Shown piece after piece: positions 32,459 through 40,925 of a stretch of DNA of 64,000 nt. The position numbers and the translations under genes were made by a program. Every line of letters begins with the position of its first letter. Positions within the stretch are counted from its first letter, which is position 1. The notes under the pieces are model-generated. The model was not told where the DNA came from. It worked only from the letters and a program-made list of their open reading frames with translations, and ran no database searches. The stretch covers positions 3,708,001 through 3,772,000 of the forward strand of contig CP030277.1 in the NCBI GenBank assembly GCA_003330885.1, read 5' to 3'. This stretch comes from Rhodobiaceae bacterium (GTDB lineage Bacteria > Pseudomonadota > Alphaproteobacteria > Parvibaculales > Parvibaculaceae).

Positions 32459-33058
32459 ATGCGCGGTTTTTGGATCGCACTTGGAACCGTCATGCTTAGT
32501 GCTTTGGCGCTCGCCGGATGTACGAGCGCCCCGCCGGCACCCCCAACCGAAATCTCCATCACCTTTCAACATCGCGCGCCGATTGCACTCAATGTTGCGA
32601 AGGTGGAGCTTGTCGATCGGTATCAGCCGACCCTCCGCAGCCCTCATGTCGAACATCTCCATAAGGTAACGCCCTCAACTGTCACGCGCGCTTGGGTTGA
32701 TGAACGCTTGCGTGCTATCGGCGCCCGTGGACTGATCACGCTTATTGTGGAAGAAGCCGGTGTAATCGAGGAACCTCTAGGTGTGTCCGACGGTTTTGAA
32801 GGCCTGTTTCGCGATGAGGTCGACACACGGCTGGTCGGCGTGATCAGGGCGCGGTTCGAACACATAGACGTGGGCCCGCCTGGTGCGTCGCATTCAGTGG
32901 AAGTTGTTGCTGAAGCCAGTGCCGAGGTACTTGAAAGCGCCACGCTGAACGAGCGCGATCTGGCCTATTTTCGGTTGGTAGAAAGACTAGCAAGTGAATT
33001 TGACCGGGTCCTGACAGCGGAGATTGAAAAGTCGCTCACGCCTTTGATCATCCGCTAG
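32459..33058 (+). CDS. Putative envelope lipoprotein
   Basis: A 199-residue protein with a lipoprotein signal: MRGFWIALGTVMLSALALAGC, in which LALAGC is the lipobox and Cys21 would be acylated. The mature domain has no recognised motif; it is a mixed alpha/beta domain with a long amphipathic C-terminal helix (RLVERLASEFDRVLTAEIEKSL). The residue after Cys is Thr, so outer-membrane sorting is likely. It lies 7 bases after hslO and may belong to the same operon, converging with argE only 2 bases later. Function unknown. Confidence 0.7.
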   Translation: MRGFWIALGTVMLSALALAGCTSAPPAPPTEISITFQHRAPIALNVAKVELVDRYQPTLRSPHVEHLHKVTPSTVTRAWVDERLRAIGARGLITLIVEEAGVIEEPLGVSDGFEGLFRDEVDTRLVGVIRARFEHIDVGPPGASHSVEVVAEASAEVLESATLNERDLAYFRLVERLASEFDRVLTAEIEKSLTPLIIR

Positions 33059-33060
33059 CA

Positions 33061-34224
33061 TTATGCGGCAATATGATCCATCAGACGGCGCATAAATCGC
33101 TCGCAGGCATCTACCTGTGAGAGAAGTACAAACTCATCTGGCTTATGCGCCTGCAGAATATTGCCGGGGCCGCAGATGACGGTGGGAATGTCTGCAAGCT
33201 GGAAGAGCCCCGCTTCCGTTCCATAAGAAACGGCGTGGGTTGCGTTCTGTTCCGCAAGTTTCAAAACCAACGTCTCTCCAGGCGACCCGTCTTCCGGAGT
33301 CAACGGTGGCACATGGGCACCAGGTGCCGTTTCGATGCTGGCATCTGGAAAGACTGCGTGCATTTTTGGTAGCAGTACGGTTTCTGCAAACCGGTTCACC
33401 TTGCCAATAATCTCTTGCGGGTCTTGGCCCGGCAGAGCCCGGAATTCCCATTCAAACGAACATTCCTTGGGAATGATGTTGAGCGCTGTGCCGCCGTGGA
33501 TCATGCCAACATGCACACTTGTATAGGGTGGTTCAAAGCGACCCGTGGGGTCGCCTTTGAGTTTCATCTCATCGGCAATCTGCGAAATGAAGTGGATCAT
33601 CTCAGCTGCGATCATCACAGCATTCACCCCTTCATTGGTGGCACTCGAATGCGCCTCGAGTCCACGGACCGTCGTTGTAAAGGCGTCGATGCTCTTATGT
33701 GCATTAACAACCAACATATCCGTGGGTTCTCCCACAATTACGATCTGCGGGCGGGGTAGGTGTCGCACCGCCTCATCAATCAGGGGTCGTACCCCCAAAC
33801 AGCCAATCTCTTCGTCATAGGAAAGCGCAAAGTGGATCGGCACAGACAGGCCGCGTTCAAGAAAGTCCGGAACCAGGGCAAGGGCGATGGCGAAAAAACT
33901 TTTCATGTCGCATGTGCCTCTCCCATAGAGGCGGTTATCGGCTTCACGGAGGGTAAATGGGTCTGTCGTCCAGTCCTGCCCATCGACCGGCACAACGTCC
34001 GTGTGACCCGACAAAACGATCCCACCCTCTATATCGGCAGGACCGAGCGTCGCCAGAAGGTTGGCTTTAGTGCCCTCCTCATTTTCAACACGGGAATGGG
34101 GCACGCCCCAACTGTCCAGATAGTCTTCGAGAAAGGCAATGAGGTTGAGGTTTGAATGACGGCTTACTGTGTCAAAGCTGATGAGCTTCGCGATCATTTC
34201 TTTTGGTGTGTATCGCGTGCCCAT
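33061..34224 (-). CDS. argE: Acetylornithine deacetylase
   Basis: A 387-residue M20-family amidohydrolase. Metal ligands are visible in GHTDVVPVDGQDW (about residues 73-85) and GRGTCDMKSF, followed by the catalytic Glu pair in YDEEIGCLGV (about 130) and the later His in ILQAHKPDEF (about 362). It removes acetyl from N-acetylornithine to give ornithine for ArgF, so it works with argD and argF nearby. The presence of argE suggests the linear route of arginine synthesis. The closely related DapE is less likely because GTEAGLF and the EPTDM segment fit ArgE. Confidence 0.9.
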   Translation of the reverse strand: MGTRYTPKEMIAKLISFDTVSRHSNLNLIAFLEDYLDSWGVPHSRVENEEGTKANLLATLGPADIEGGIVLSGHTDVVPVDGQDWTTDPFTLREADNRLYGRGTCDMKSFFAIALALVPDFLERGLSVPIHFALSYDEEIGCLGVRPLIDEAVRHLPRPQIVIVGEPTDMLVVNAHKSIDAFTTTVRGLEAHSSATNEGVNAVMIAAEMIHFISQIADEMKLKGDPTGRFEPPYTSVHVGMIHGGTALNIIPKECSFEWEFRALPGQDPQEIIGKVNRFAETVLLPKMHAVFPDASIETAPGAHVPPLTPEDGSPGETLVLKLAEQNATHAVSYGTEAGLFQLADIPTVICGPGNILQAHKPDEFVLLSQVDACERFMRRLMDHIAA

Positions 34225-34241
34225 TGCAAGGAGCCTCTCTC

Positions 34242-35693
34242 TTAGCCGCGCCAGAATGTAGGCGTTAAGATGACCAGTACGGTGAAGATTTCAAGGCGTC
34301 CGATCAGCATCGTGAAGGACAAAGTCCATTTTGCAAGGTCAGGTAAGGTGGAGAAATTGCCCGACGGGCCCACCACTGGACCAAGCCCTGGCCCCACATT
34401 TGCGATGGCGGTACCGGCAGACGACACAGCGGTGACAAGATCAAGGCCCATGAGCGTGAGCGCCATAGCGACGACGCCGAAGGTCGAAGCGAACAGAAAT
34501 ATGAAGCTCATCACAGAGGCTGTCACACTGTCCTGGATGGGTTTGCCATTATAGTGCGGGACAAAGACTCCATGTGGGTGAATGAGGCGCTTCACCTGTA
34601 CAGCGGCAGCTTCATAAACAACCTGGAATCGGAATATTTTGATGCCGCAGGAAGTGGATCCCGCACAGCCGCCGATAAACATGATGAAGAAAAACAGCGT
34701 CGTCGCAAATGGGCCCCAGAGCGAATAGTCCTGGGTAGCGTAGCCGGTCCCCGTCATGATCGAAATGACGTTGAACGCCGCATAGCGCAGGTCCGTCAGC
34801 GCGTCTGGCTCCACGAGGGTTGCTTTGTCATAAAACGTCATCAAAGCGACGAAAAGGATCAACACCCCAAAGAACACCTGTACCTGGGTATCTTTCCAAA
34901 GTGTCTGCGGGCGGCCTCTGATGGCCTGCAAATACAGCGCGAAGGGCAGACTGCCGATGATCATGGCGCCTATGATGATCCAGTCGATTTGAGCGCTGGC
35001 GAAAAATCCAACAGAGTCATCTTTCGTTGAGAAGCCGCCTGTCGCAATCGAGGTCATCGCATGGTTGATGGCATCAAATGCGGGCATATCGGCAACCCAC
35101 AAAAGAAGAGCTGTGAGCCCGGTTGCAAACGCATAGAAGGAGACAAGGGAAACCGCGAGCTGCGCCGCGCTCGGGAGTACTTTCTCCGCCGTGTCAAAAG
35201 CCTCCACCTTAAAGAGCTGCATCCCACCAATTTGTAGGATCGGCAGGATGGCGATGGCCATCACGATAATCCCCAGGCCACCAAGCCATTGCAGCAGGCT
35301 GCGCCAAAGCAGAATGCCGGGTGGCGCTGTATCAAGGCCGGTGATCACCGTCGAGCCAGTGGTGGTGAGGCCGGACATGGCTTCAAAAAAAGCGTCAGCG
35401 TAGGAGAGCTCGAGGCCAGAGAAGGCAAACGGTAGTGCGGCGAAGGCAGGCAAAATGGTCCAGGCGGCGACAACAAGGACAAAGGCCTCACGGATGCTGA
35501 GGCTGCCCGCATGCCCCCAGGTCATGAGCGCAAATGACACGCCCGTAAAAAGGGTGAGCATGGCAGAGCTGGCAAAGACGACCCAGTCATCATTACCGAC
35601 AGCCACATCGGCAAGAGCTGGCAGAAACATGGCAGCGCCTATCATCGCCAAGAAGATGCCGTTGACGAGAAATATGGGTCGTGTGTCGAACAA
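34242..35693 (-). CDS. trkH: Trk-type potassium uptake membrane subunit
   Basis: A 483-residue membrane protein with about ten hydrophobic segments. The four selectivity-filter P-loops are recognisable as TTTGSTV (about 111), ATGGFST (about 222), MTGTGYA (about 317) and NVGPGLGP (about 434). TrkH/KtrB proteins pass K+ and partner with a cytoplasmic TrkA/KtrA, but no such gene is adjacent. The gene lies 17 bases before argE on the same strand, so co-transcription is possible. It is of normal TrkH length. Confidence 0.93.
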   Translation of the reverse strand: MFDTRPIFLVNGIFLAMIGAAMFLPALADVAVGNDDWVVFASSAMLTLFTGVSFALMTWGHAGSLSIREAFVLVVAAWTILPAFAALPFAFSGLELSYADAFFEAMSGLTTTGSTVITGLDTAPPGILLWRSLLQWLGGLGIIVMAIAILPILQIGGMQLFKVEAFDTAEKVLPSAAQLAVSLVSFYAFATGLTALLLWVADMPAFDAINHAMTSIATGGFSTKDDSVGFFASAQIDWIIIGAMIIGSLPFALYLQAIRGRPQTLWKDTQVQVFFGVLILFVALMTFYDKATLVEPDALTDLRYAAFNVISIMTGTGYATQDYSLWGPFATTLFFFIMFIGGCAGSTSCGIKIFRFQVVYEAAAVQVKRLIHPHGVFVPHYNGKPIQDSVTASVMSFIFLFASTFGVVAMALTLMGLDLVTAVSSAGTAIANVGPGLGPVVGPSGNFSTLPDLAKWTLSFTMLIGRLEIFTVLVILTPTFWRG

Positions 35694-35831
35694 AGTGAAG
35701 CCGCTGCCCTGGTTGGCGCATCTCGTCGGAACGCAAAAGCCTTAGCCCATGCCCGTCAGAAATACTGAATGTCCCAAATTAGAGCAAATCCGGGACACAG
35801 CGAAGCTTTGAATGGTTTGAGTTGTTGCGGC

Positions 35832-36278
35832 CTAGTGGATCATCCGGTCCGCATGAGGGCAGTCAAGCGGGAAGGGGGGGACCGCAGCATCGAATGTTTC
35901 CCCATGGCGGGTCTCCATTCGGTATGTCCCAACCATAATCCCAGAGGGGGCAGCAAGCGGCGTACCGCTCGTATATTCATAGACCTCACCCGGAAGGATC
36001 ACAGGTTGTTCGCCGACGACACCGGTGCCTTTAACCTCGTGAACCTGGCCGTGGCTGTCAGAAATCTGCCAATGACGCGCACGAAGCTGCACAGCTTCGC
36101 GGCCCTCATTGTAAATGAGAACTGTATAGGCCCAGACATAATATCCCTGGTCCGGATCGGACTGATCAGCCAGATAAATTGGCTCTACTTCGATGCGGAT
36201 GGACCGCGTCGTTTGCTTGTAGAGACCAACCGTTTCCGGGGACTGCGTGCCTGCGCTATTTACAAAATCGGATCTCAT
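35832..36278 (-). CDS. apaG: ApaG-family protein
   Basis: A 148-residue protein with the ApaG beta-sandwich: VEPIYLADQSDPDQGYYVWA, ARHWQISDSHGQVHEVKGTGVVGEQPVILPGE split by a loop, YTSGTPLAAPSGIMVGTY near the end. The family binds pyrophosphate-like ligands or protein partners and is linked to Co2+/Mg2+ homeostasis in enterics; its real role is uncertain. The order metZ, then apaG on the minus strand, is commonly conserved in Alphaproteobacteria. The about 120-base gap to metZ shows no obvious terminator. Confidence 0.93.
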   Translation of the reverse strand: MRSDFVNSAGTQSPETVGLYKQTTRSIRIEVEPIYLADQSDPDQGYYVWAYTVLIYNEGREAVQLRARHWQISDSHGQVHEVKGTGVVGEQPVILPGEVYEYTSGTPLAAPSGIMVGTYRMETRHGETFDAAVPPFPLDCPHADRMIH

Positions 36279-36398
36279 TGACGCTCTCCTGAGGGGACCC
36301 CCAGATTAGCCGGGGGCAACCTAACCAGGTGTTACCGAGACGTTGCCTTTCGTTCATATGCCTAACGAATTCGAAACAAACAAGCACCGTTTGATTAA

Positions 36399-37592
36399 CT
36401 ATGAGACACCCAGAGCACGATTGATGTCATCCACGAGATCAGCAGGGTCTTCCAGGCCAACCGAAAGCCGCAGAAGTCCGTCAGTTATGCCCAATTCAGC
36501 CCGCGCAGCGTCATCCAGTCTTTGATGCGTTGTCGTTGTCGGATGAGTGATGAGGCTCTTCGAATCACCCAGATTGTTGGAGATTGAAACGATCTCAAGC
36601 GCATTTGCGAATCTAAACGCGGCATCCTTTCCGCCGTCTAGTTCGAACGCCACGATGTTCCCGCCCAGGTCCATCTGGTCCATGGCGAGCTTGTATTGCG
36701 GGTGGCTCTTAAGGCCAGGATAAATCGTTCGCAGGACCTTTGAACTGCCTTCCAGGGCCTGTGCCACACAGCGGGCATTGCGGCAATGCTCGCGCACGCG
36801 CAGATCGAGTGTTTCCAGGCTTTTCAGCATCACCCAGGCATTAAACGGGCTGAGTGACGGGCCGGTCTGGCGGAGAAAGTTCGCCAAATAATCGTCAATA
36901 AAGGCCTGGTCAGCGAGCACAATGCCGCCAAGGCACCGGCCCTGACCATCAATATGTTTGGTCGCAGAATAGACCACCACATCTACCCCATACTCCATCG
37001 GCCTTTGAAGAACCGGCGTCGCAAACACATTGTCGACAACGACGCGCGCTCCGGCTTTGTGGGCAATATCTGTGACCGCTTTCAGGTCGATAATCTCCAA
37101 GGTCGGATTGGATGGCGTTTCGAGGAAAAAGACCTTTGTGTTTGGCCGCACAGCAGCTTCCCACTGAGACAGGTCTGTTCCTTCAATCAACGTGGATTCA
37201 ACGCCAAACCGTGGCAGCAATTCCTCAACGATATAGCGGCAGGATCCAAACAGCGCTTTGGCGGCCACAACATGATCGCCTGCTGACAATTGGCAGAGCA
37301 TCGCAGCAGTGACCGCAGCCATGCCGGTCGCCGTGGCGCGGGCGTCTTCGGCCCCCTCCAGCGCAATCATCCGCTCTTCGAACATGCGGACGGTTGGGTT
37401 GGCAAAGCGGCTGTAGATGAAGCCGTCATCCTCGCCCTTGAACCGGGCTTCGGCAGCTTCAGCGCTCTCATAGACATAGCCGGAGGTCAGAAACATGGCT
37501 TCGCTCGTCTCGCCGAACGGGCTGCGCATGGTGCCTCCGTGAACCGCCTGAGTGCGAGGGCGAAGGGGTGATTTGGCGTCTGATTGGCTCAT
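36399..37592 (-). CDS. metZ: O-succinylhomoserine sulfhydrylase
   Basis: A 397-residue Cys/Met-metabolism PLP enzyme. The N-terminal RPRTQAVHGGTMRSPFGE, the SGxAA-like TATGMAAVTAAML, the PLP region VVDNVFATPVLQRPMEYG and the lysine motif YSATKHIDGQGRCLGG (Lys near 210) are typical of MetZ. It uses sulfide to make homocysteine from O-succinylhomoserine. A SAM-II aptamer plus intrinsic terminator lies in its leader, so methionine/SAM levels control it. The ATG at 37592 is just after the terminator. Confidence 0.96.
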   Translation of the reverse strand: MSQSDAKSPLRPRTQAVHGGTMRSPFGETSEAMFLTSGYVYESAEAAEARFKGEDDGFIYSRFANPTVRMFEERMIALEGAEDARATATGMAAVTAAMLCQLSAGDHVVAAKALFGSCRYIVEELLPRFGVESTLIEGTDLSQWEAAVRPNTKVFFLETPSNPTLEIIDLKAVTDIAHKAGARVVVDNVFATPVLQRPMEYGVDVVVYSATKHIDGQGRCLGGIVLADQAFIDDYLANFLRQTGPSLSPFNAWVMLKSLETLDLRVREHCRNARCVAQALEGSSKVLRTIYPGLKSHPQYKLAMDQMDLGGNIVAFELDGGKDAAFRFANALEIVSISNNLGDSKSLITHPTTTTHQRLDDAARAELGITDGLLRLSVGLEDPADLVDDINRALGVS

Positions 37593-37609
37593 TTTCTCAA
37601 CTTCCCAAC

Positions 37610-37637
37610 AAAAAAACCCCGATCGGACGGATCGGGG
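37610..37637 (-). terminator. Intrinsic terminator in the metZ leader
   Basis: On the minus strand, CCCCGATC (37637-37630), a 5-base loop, GATCGGGG (37624-37617) and then seven T (37616-37610). It lies between the SAM-II aptamer and the metZ ATG, 18 bases before the start, so it acts as a premature terminator for riboswitch control. Confidence 0.88.
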
Positions 37638-37650
37638 CTCTGCCTCCCGA

Positions 37651-37705
37651 CCTTTTAGCGAGTTATTTAACGTGGCCGCAAGCCGATCGGCTCAAATCAC
37701 CACGG
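37651..37705 (-). ncRNA. SAM-II riboswitch aptamer controlling metZ
   Basis: Reading the minus strand from 37705: CGTGGTGATTTGAGCC, then GGCTTGCGGCCACGTTAAAT (from 37688) and CTCGCTAAAAGG at the end. These are the nearly invariant SAM-II (metA motif) segments; CGTGG pairs with CCACG to form the pseudoknot helix, and AGCC pairs with GGCT in the hairpin. SAM-II senses S-adenosylmethionine. Position between a sigma-70-like promoter and a terminator, directly before metZ, supports the call. Confidence 0.93.
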
Positions 37706-37716
37706 GATCTGGAAGC

Positions 37717-37745
37717 ATATAAGAGGGTCGACGGTCTTCCGTCAA
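37717..37745 (-). promoter_or_regulatory. Promoter of the metZ riboswitch transcript
   Basis: On the minus strand, TTGACG (37745-37740), a 17-base spacer and TTATAT (37722-37717). The predicted start near 37710 is about five bases upstream of the aptamer, leaving a compact leader. Confidence 0.75.
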
Positions 37746-37806
37746 GGGCCCTTAATACTTGGTTCCAAAGCGGCCCGCCCCTATAACGGGGTCCCAGCTT
37801 GAATTT

Positions 37807-38991
37807 ATGACAGATTCCCGGACACAAATGACCAAATCCGCGAGCGATCTTTTTCCTGACCATGATGGCGCGACGCCAAGCGCAGCCCGCGCTGGCGCTG
37901 CCCATGCGACGGGCATCCTGCCGGCCCACGCCATCCGAGCGCTGGTAAAGGATCAGCAGATCTGGGGCACCAGGGAGATTGAGGACAGCCAGGTGCAGCC
38001 TGCGAGCCTTGATCTGCGCTTGGGGCAGACAGCCTATCGCTTGCGGGCGAGCTTTTTGCCCGGCCCGAAATCCAGTGTCATGGAGAAGGTGGAAGCATTT
38101 TCCTATCACAAAATTGACCTGAGCGAAGGTGCCGTGCTGGAGACAGGGTGTGTCTACCTCGTGCCCCTGATGGAAGCGCTTGCTCTTTCAGAGCGCACAA
38201 GCGCGAGCGCCAATCCAAAGAGTTCCACCGGCCGCTTGGATGTCTTTACCCGACTGATCACCGATCATGGATCTGAGTTTGATCAGGTTGAAGCAGGCTA
38301 CAAGGGCCACCTCTATCTCGAAATAAGCCCAAGGTCTTTTTCTGTATTGGTGCGTGCAGGCTCCAGACTGTCCCAGATCCGCTTCCGTCGGGGACAACCG
38401 ACGCACACGGATATTGAGCTGCGCACCCTGCATGAACAAGAGCGCCTCGTTGACGATGCTGTTGCAGATATTGATGGCGGGCTTGGCTTAAGTGTTGATC
38501 TGAAAGGCGACGGAGAGACAGGTCTGATTGGATATAGGGCCAAGCGCCACTCAGGTCTGATCGATGTCGATCTTCGCGATGGGTACGAGACGCTTGATTT
38601 CTGGGAGCCAATCTATGCCCGTGCTGATGGTGCGCTGGTCCTAGATCCGAACGAGTTTTATATCCTGGCCTCAAGAGAGGCTGTTCACGTGCCTGCAACC
38701 CATGCCGCTGAAATGGTTCCCTACAATCCACTGGTTGGTGAGTTTCGGGTTCACTATGCAGGGTTTTTCGATCCAGGCTTTGGCGCCCGCTCAGCCGGTG
38801 GCGCTGGAAGTCGTGGAGTGCTGGAGGTTCGGAGCCACGATGTGCCGTTCATTCTTGAGCATGGACAGACCATTGGACGGCTTCTCTATGAACGCCTCAC
38901 CGACGCGCCGGCCGAACTGTATGGTCAGGGGATCGGCTCTTCTTACCAGAAGCAGGGTCTGAAACTGTCCAAACACTTTAGAGCCCCCTGA
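37807..38991 (+). CDS. dcd: 2'-deoxycytidine 5'-triphosphate deaminase, long two-domain form
   Basis: A 394-residue protein, twice the length of E. coli Dcd. Two related dUTPase-like domains are present: the first (about residues 30-190) has DSQVQPASLDLRLGQTAYRL and SANPKSSTGRLDVFTRLITD; the second (about 235-390) has HSGLIDVDLRDGYE and VHYAGFFDPGFGARSAGG. This double form is characteristic of Alphaproteobacteria. It supplies dUTP for thymidylate synthesis by deaminating dCTP. ATG 37807 was preferred over ATG 37828; in-frame sequence before 37807 overlaps the metZ promoter. Confidence 0.92.
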   Translation: MTDSRTQMTKSASDLFPDHDGATPSAARAGAAHATGILPAHAIRALVKDQQIWGTREIEDSQVQPASLDLRLGQTAYRLRASFLPGPKSSVMEKVEAFSYHKIDLSEGAVLETGCVYLVPLMEALALSERTSASANPKSSTGRLDVFTRLITDHGSEFDQVEAGYKGHLYLEISPRSFSVLVRAGSRLSQIRFRRGQPTHTDIELRTLHEQERLVDDAVADIDGGLGLSVDLKGDGETGLIGYRAKRHSGLIDVDLRDGYETLDFWEPIYARADGALVLDPNEFYILASREAVHVPATHAAEMVPYNPLVGEFRVHYAGFFDPGFGARSAGGAGSRGVLEVRSHDVPFILEHGQTIGRLLYERLTDAPAELYGQGIGSSYQKQGLKLSKHFRAP

Positions 38992-39052
38992 CCTGATCTG
39001 TTATCCCGGTGTCCCATCAAGTCAGAGGACACTGGACCTAAGGAATTCTCAC

Positions 39053-40201
39053 ATGAACCTGTCTCATTGCCACAACTTCCAGGATTTCCGGAAGCTTGCA
39101 AAGAAGCGCCTGCCGGGGCCGATCTTCCACTATATCGATGGCGCTGCCGACGATGAGGTGACCTATCGCCGGAACACGGCAGCCTATGAAGCCTGTGATT
39201 TGGTGCCAAGCGTACTGGCGGGCGTCGAGAATGTGGACCTGTCGGTCGAGATCTTCGGCAAGAAGCTCGGTATGCCGGTTTATTGCGCACCGACAGCTCT
39301 GCAACGACTCTTCCATCATGATGGGGAGCGTGCGGTGGCACGGGCTGCTGAAAAATACCAGACCATGTTCGGCGTGTCCTCGCTCGGAACCGTGAGCGTT
39401 GAAGAAATTTCGGGCATGATCGATGCGCCCACCATGTTCCAGTTCTATTTTCACAAAGACCGCGGCCTGAATGACAGCATTTTGGAGCGGGCGAAGGCCG
39501 CGAAGTTTGACGTCATGGCCCTCACGGTGGACACAATCACCGGTGGTAACCGGGAGCGGGATTTCCGAACAGGGTTTACTTCGCCGCCGCGCCTCACCCC
39601 TCGCAGCCTGCTCAGCTTTGCGACCCATCCTCGGTGGGCCATCAATTATTTCACCCACGCCAAGTTTGAGCTGCCCCATTTGCAGGAGCATGTGAGTGAG
39701 GGCACGGATATAGCGACATCGATCGGCGACTATTTCTCCACCATGCTGGATCAATCAATGAGCTGGAAAGATGCTGAGGCTCTTTGTGCCAAGTGGGGCG
39801 GCCATTTCGCGTTGAAAGGCATTATGAGTGTGGAGGATGCGCGCCGTGCTGTGGACATTGGCTGTACCGGCATCATGGTGTCAAACCATGGTGGTCGTCA
39901 GCTCGACGGCGGACGCAGTCCCTTCGACCAGCTGGCGGAGATTGTTGATGCGGTTGGCGACAAGATTGATGTGATCTGTGAGGGCGGAATTCAACGCGGC
40001 ACCCATGTGCTGAAAGCACTCTCCGCTGGAGCCAAAGCCTGTTCTGGCGGCAGACTCTATCTCTACGCCTTATCAGCAGCGGGACAGCCAGGTGTCGAGC
40101 GTGCGCTTGGGCTTCTGCGGGAGGAAATTGAGCGCGATATGAAGCTGATGGGCTGTTCTTCGGTTGATCAGTTGAACCGCAACAATTTGCGTTATCGCTA
40201 G
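39053..40201 (+). CDS. lldD: FMN-dependent L-lactate dehydrogenase / alpha-hydroxy acid dehydrogenase
   Basis: A 382-residue flavoprotein with the TIM-barrel layout of the lactate/glycolate oxidase family. The substrate and FMN motifs are IFHYIDGAADDEVTYRRN near the N-terminus, FGVSSLGTVSVEEIS, LALTVDT-like MALTVDTITGGNRERDFR and the catalytic SNHGGRQLDGGRSPFDQL (about residues 280-297). EGGIQRGTHVLKALSAGAKA is the FMN phosphate site. L-lactate is the likely substrate; glycolate or mandelate are alternatives. The stop codon abuts a dispersed hairpin repeat. Confidence 0.9.
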   Translation: MNLSHCHNFQDFRKLAKKRLPGPIFHYIDGAADDEVTYRRNTAAYEACDLVPSVLAGVENVDLSVEIFGKKLGMPVYCAPTALQRLFHHDGERAVARAAEKYQTMFGVSSLGTVSVEEISGMIDAPTMFQFYFHKDRGLNDSILERAKAAKFDVMALTVDTITGGNRERDFRTGFTSPPRLTPRSLLSFATHPRWAINYFTHAKFELPHLQEHVSEGTDIATSIGDYFSTMLDQSMSWKDAEALCAKWGGHFALKGIMSVEDARRAVDIGCTGIMVSNHGGRQLDGGRSPFDQLAEIVDAVGDKIDVICEGGIQRGTHVLKALSAGAKACSGGRLYLYALSAAGQPGVERALGLLREEIERDMKLMGCSSVDQLNRNNLRYR

Positions 40202-40202
40202 A

Positions 40203-40246
40203 GCATTTTCAGGATAAGTGGTGGCCGGTTATCCGTCCGGAAATGC
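40203..40246 (+). repeat. Dispersed two-stem hairpin repeat, copy 3
   Basis: Begins one base after the lldD stop codon. Outer stem GCATTTTC (40203-40210) and GGAAATGC (40239-40246); inner stem GGATAA (40212-40217) and TTATCC (40229-40234), followed by GCGAC. The inner stem sequence differs completely from copies 1 and 4 but still pairs, which supports selection on structure. Confidence 0.8.
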
Positions 40247-40305
40247 GACAAAAGAAGAGTTTGGAAGCAGCCCGAAAGCCGCTTCCAAGGCCATGCTAGC
40301 ATCCA

Positions 40306-40719
40306 TCACAGATTGTTTGGATTGCCGTCATAGATTTTGAAATTGGTGTTGCCGACGCCGGGCTCACCCACGCGAGTGAGGGCGCCGTCTGCACCTGCTT
40401 CATAGTCGAAGCAACCACTTGATCGGTCAGAGCCCAAGTTCACACAGAACTTGCCATCCTCGACCGTCCATGCGCCGCCATAGGTTGCCCAATTACCAGC
40501 CTGGTTACAGGGGCGTTCTTCGCCCTTGATTTTCCCATCAGCGGTGTAGTGTTCGCGGAAATCATTCCGGGCAGCACCGCACTCGCGATATTGACCTTCA
40601 ATCGTATTTCCAACAACCACAGCGGCGACTTCGTGTCCGGGCATATAGACATCAGCCATGGCTGGCACAGCCGTCATGGCGAAAGTAGCTGCAAGCGCAG
40701 CAACAAGAAAATTCCTCAT
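40306..40719 (-). CDS. Small secreted protein, DUF995-like
   Basis: A 137-residue exported protein. The start at 40719 gives MRNFLVAALAATFAMTAVPAMADVY, a Sec signal peptide cleaved after AMA; a longer in-frame start adds 13 residues before it. The mature part has the pattern GNTIEG....YTADGKIKG....WTVEDGKFC....CFDYEA and a final GNP, as in small alphaproteobacterial secreted proteins annotated DUF995. Four cysteines may form two disulfides. No activity is known. It is monocistronic between lldD (convergent) and an amidohydrolase (divergent). Confidence 0.72.
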   Translation of the reverse strand: MRNFLVAALAATFAMTAVPAMADVYMPGHEVAAVVVGNTIEGQYRECGAARNDFREHYTADGKIKGEERPCNQAGNWATYGGAWTVEDGKFCVNLGSDRSSGCFDYEAGADGALTRVGEPGVGNTNFKIYDGNPNNL

Positions 40720-40925
40720 GCGTTTATCCTTTCTTTGAGAGCCTCCCAGCGTTCTCAATGCCCATTATTGAGCCGCTGCGGATCGCCCGCCTTGATCCGT
40801 GTCAAGAGCGAATACGATTAGTGAGGATATGGCTTGGCTGATTTGAACGACCTGTTTAGGTGGGGTAGAACAAGGGACGTTTACATTCCGGGTGGCCGGA
40901 AGATTTCAAAGAAACGAGAGTCCTG

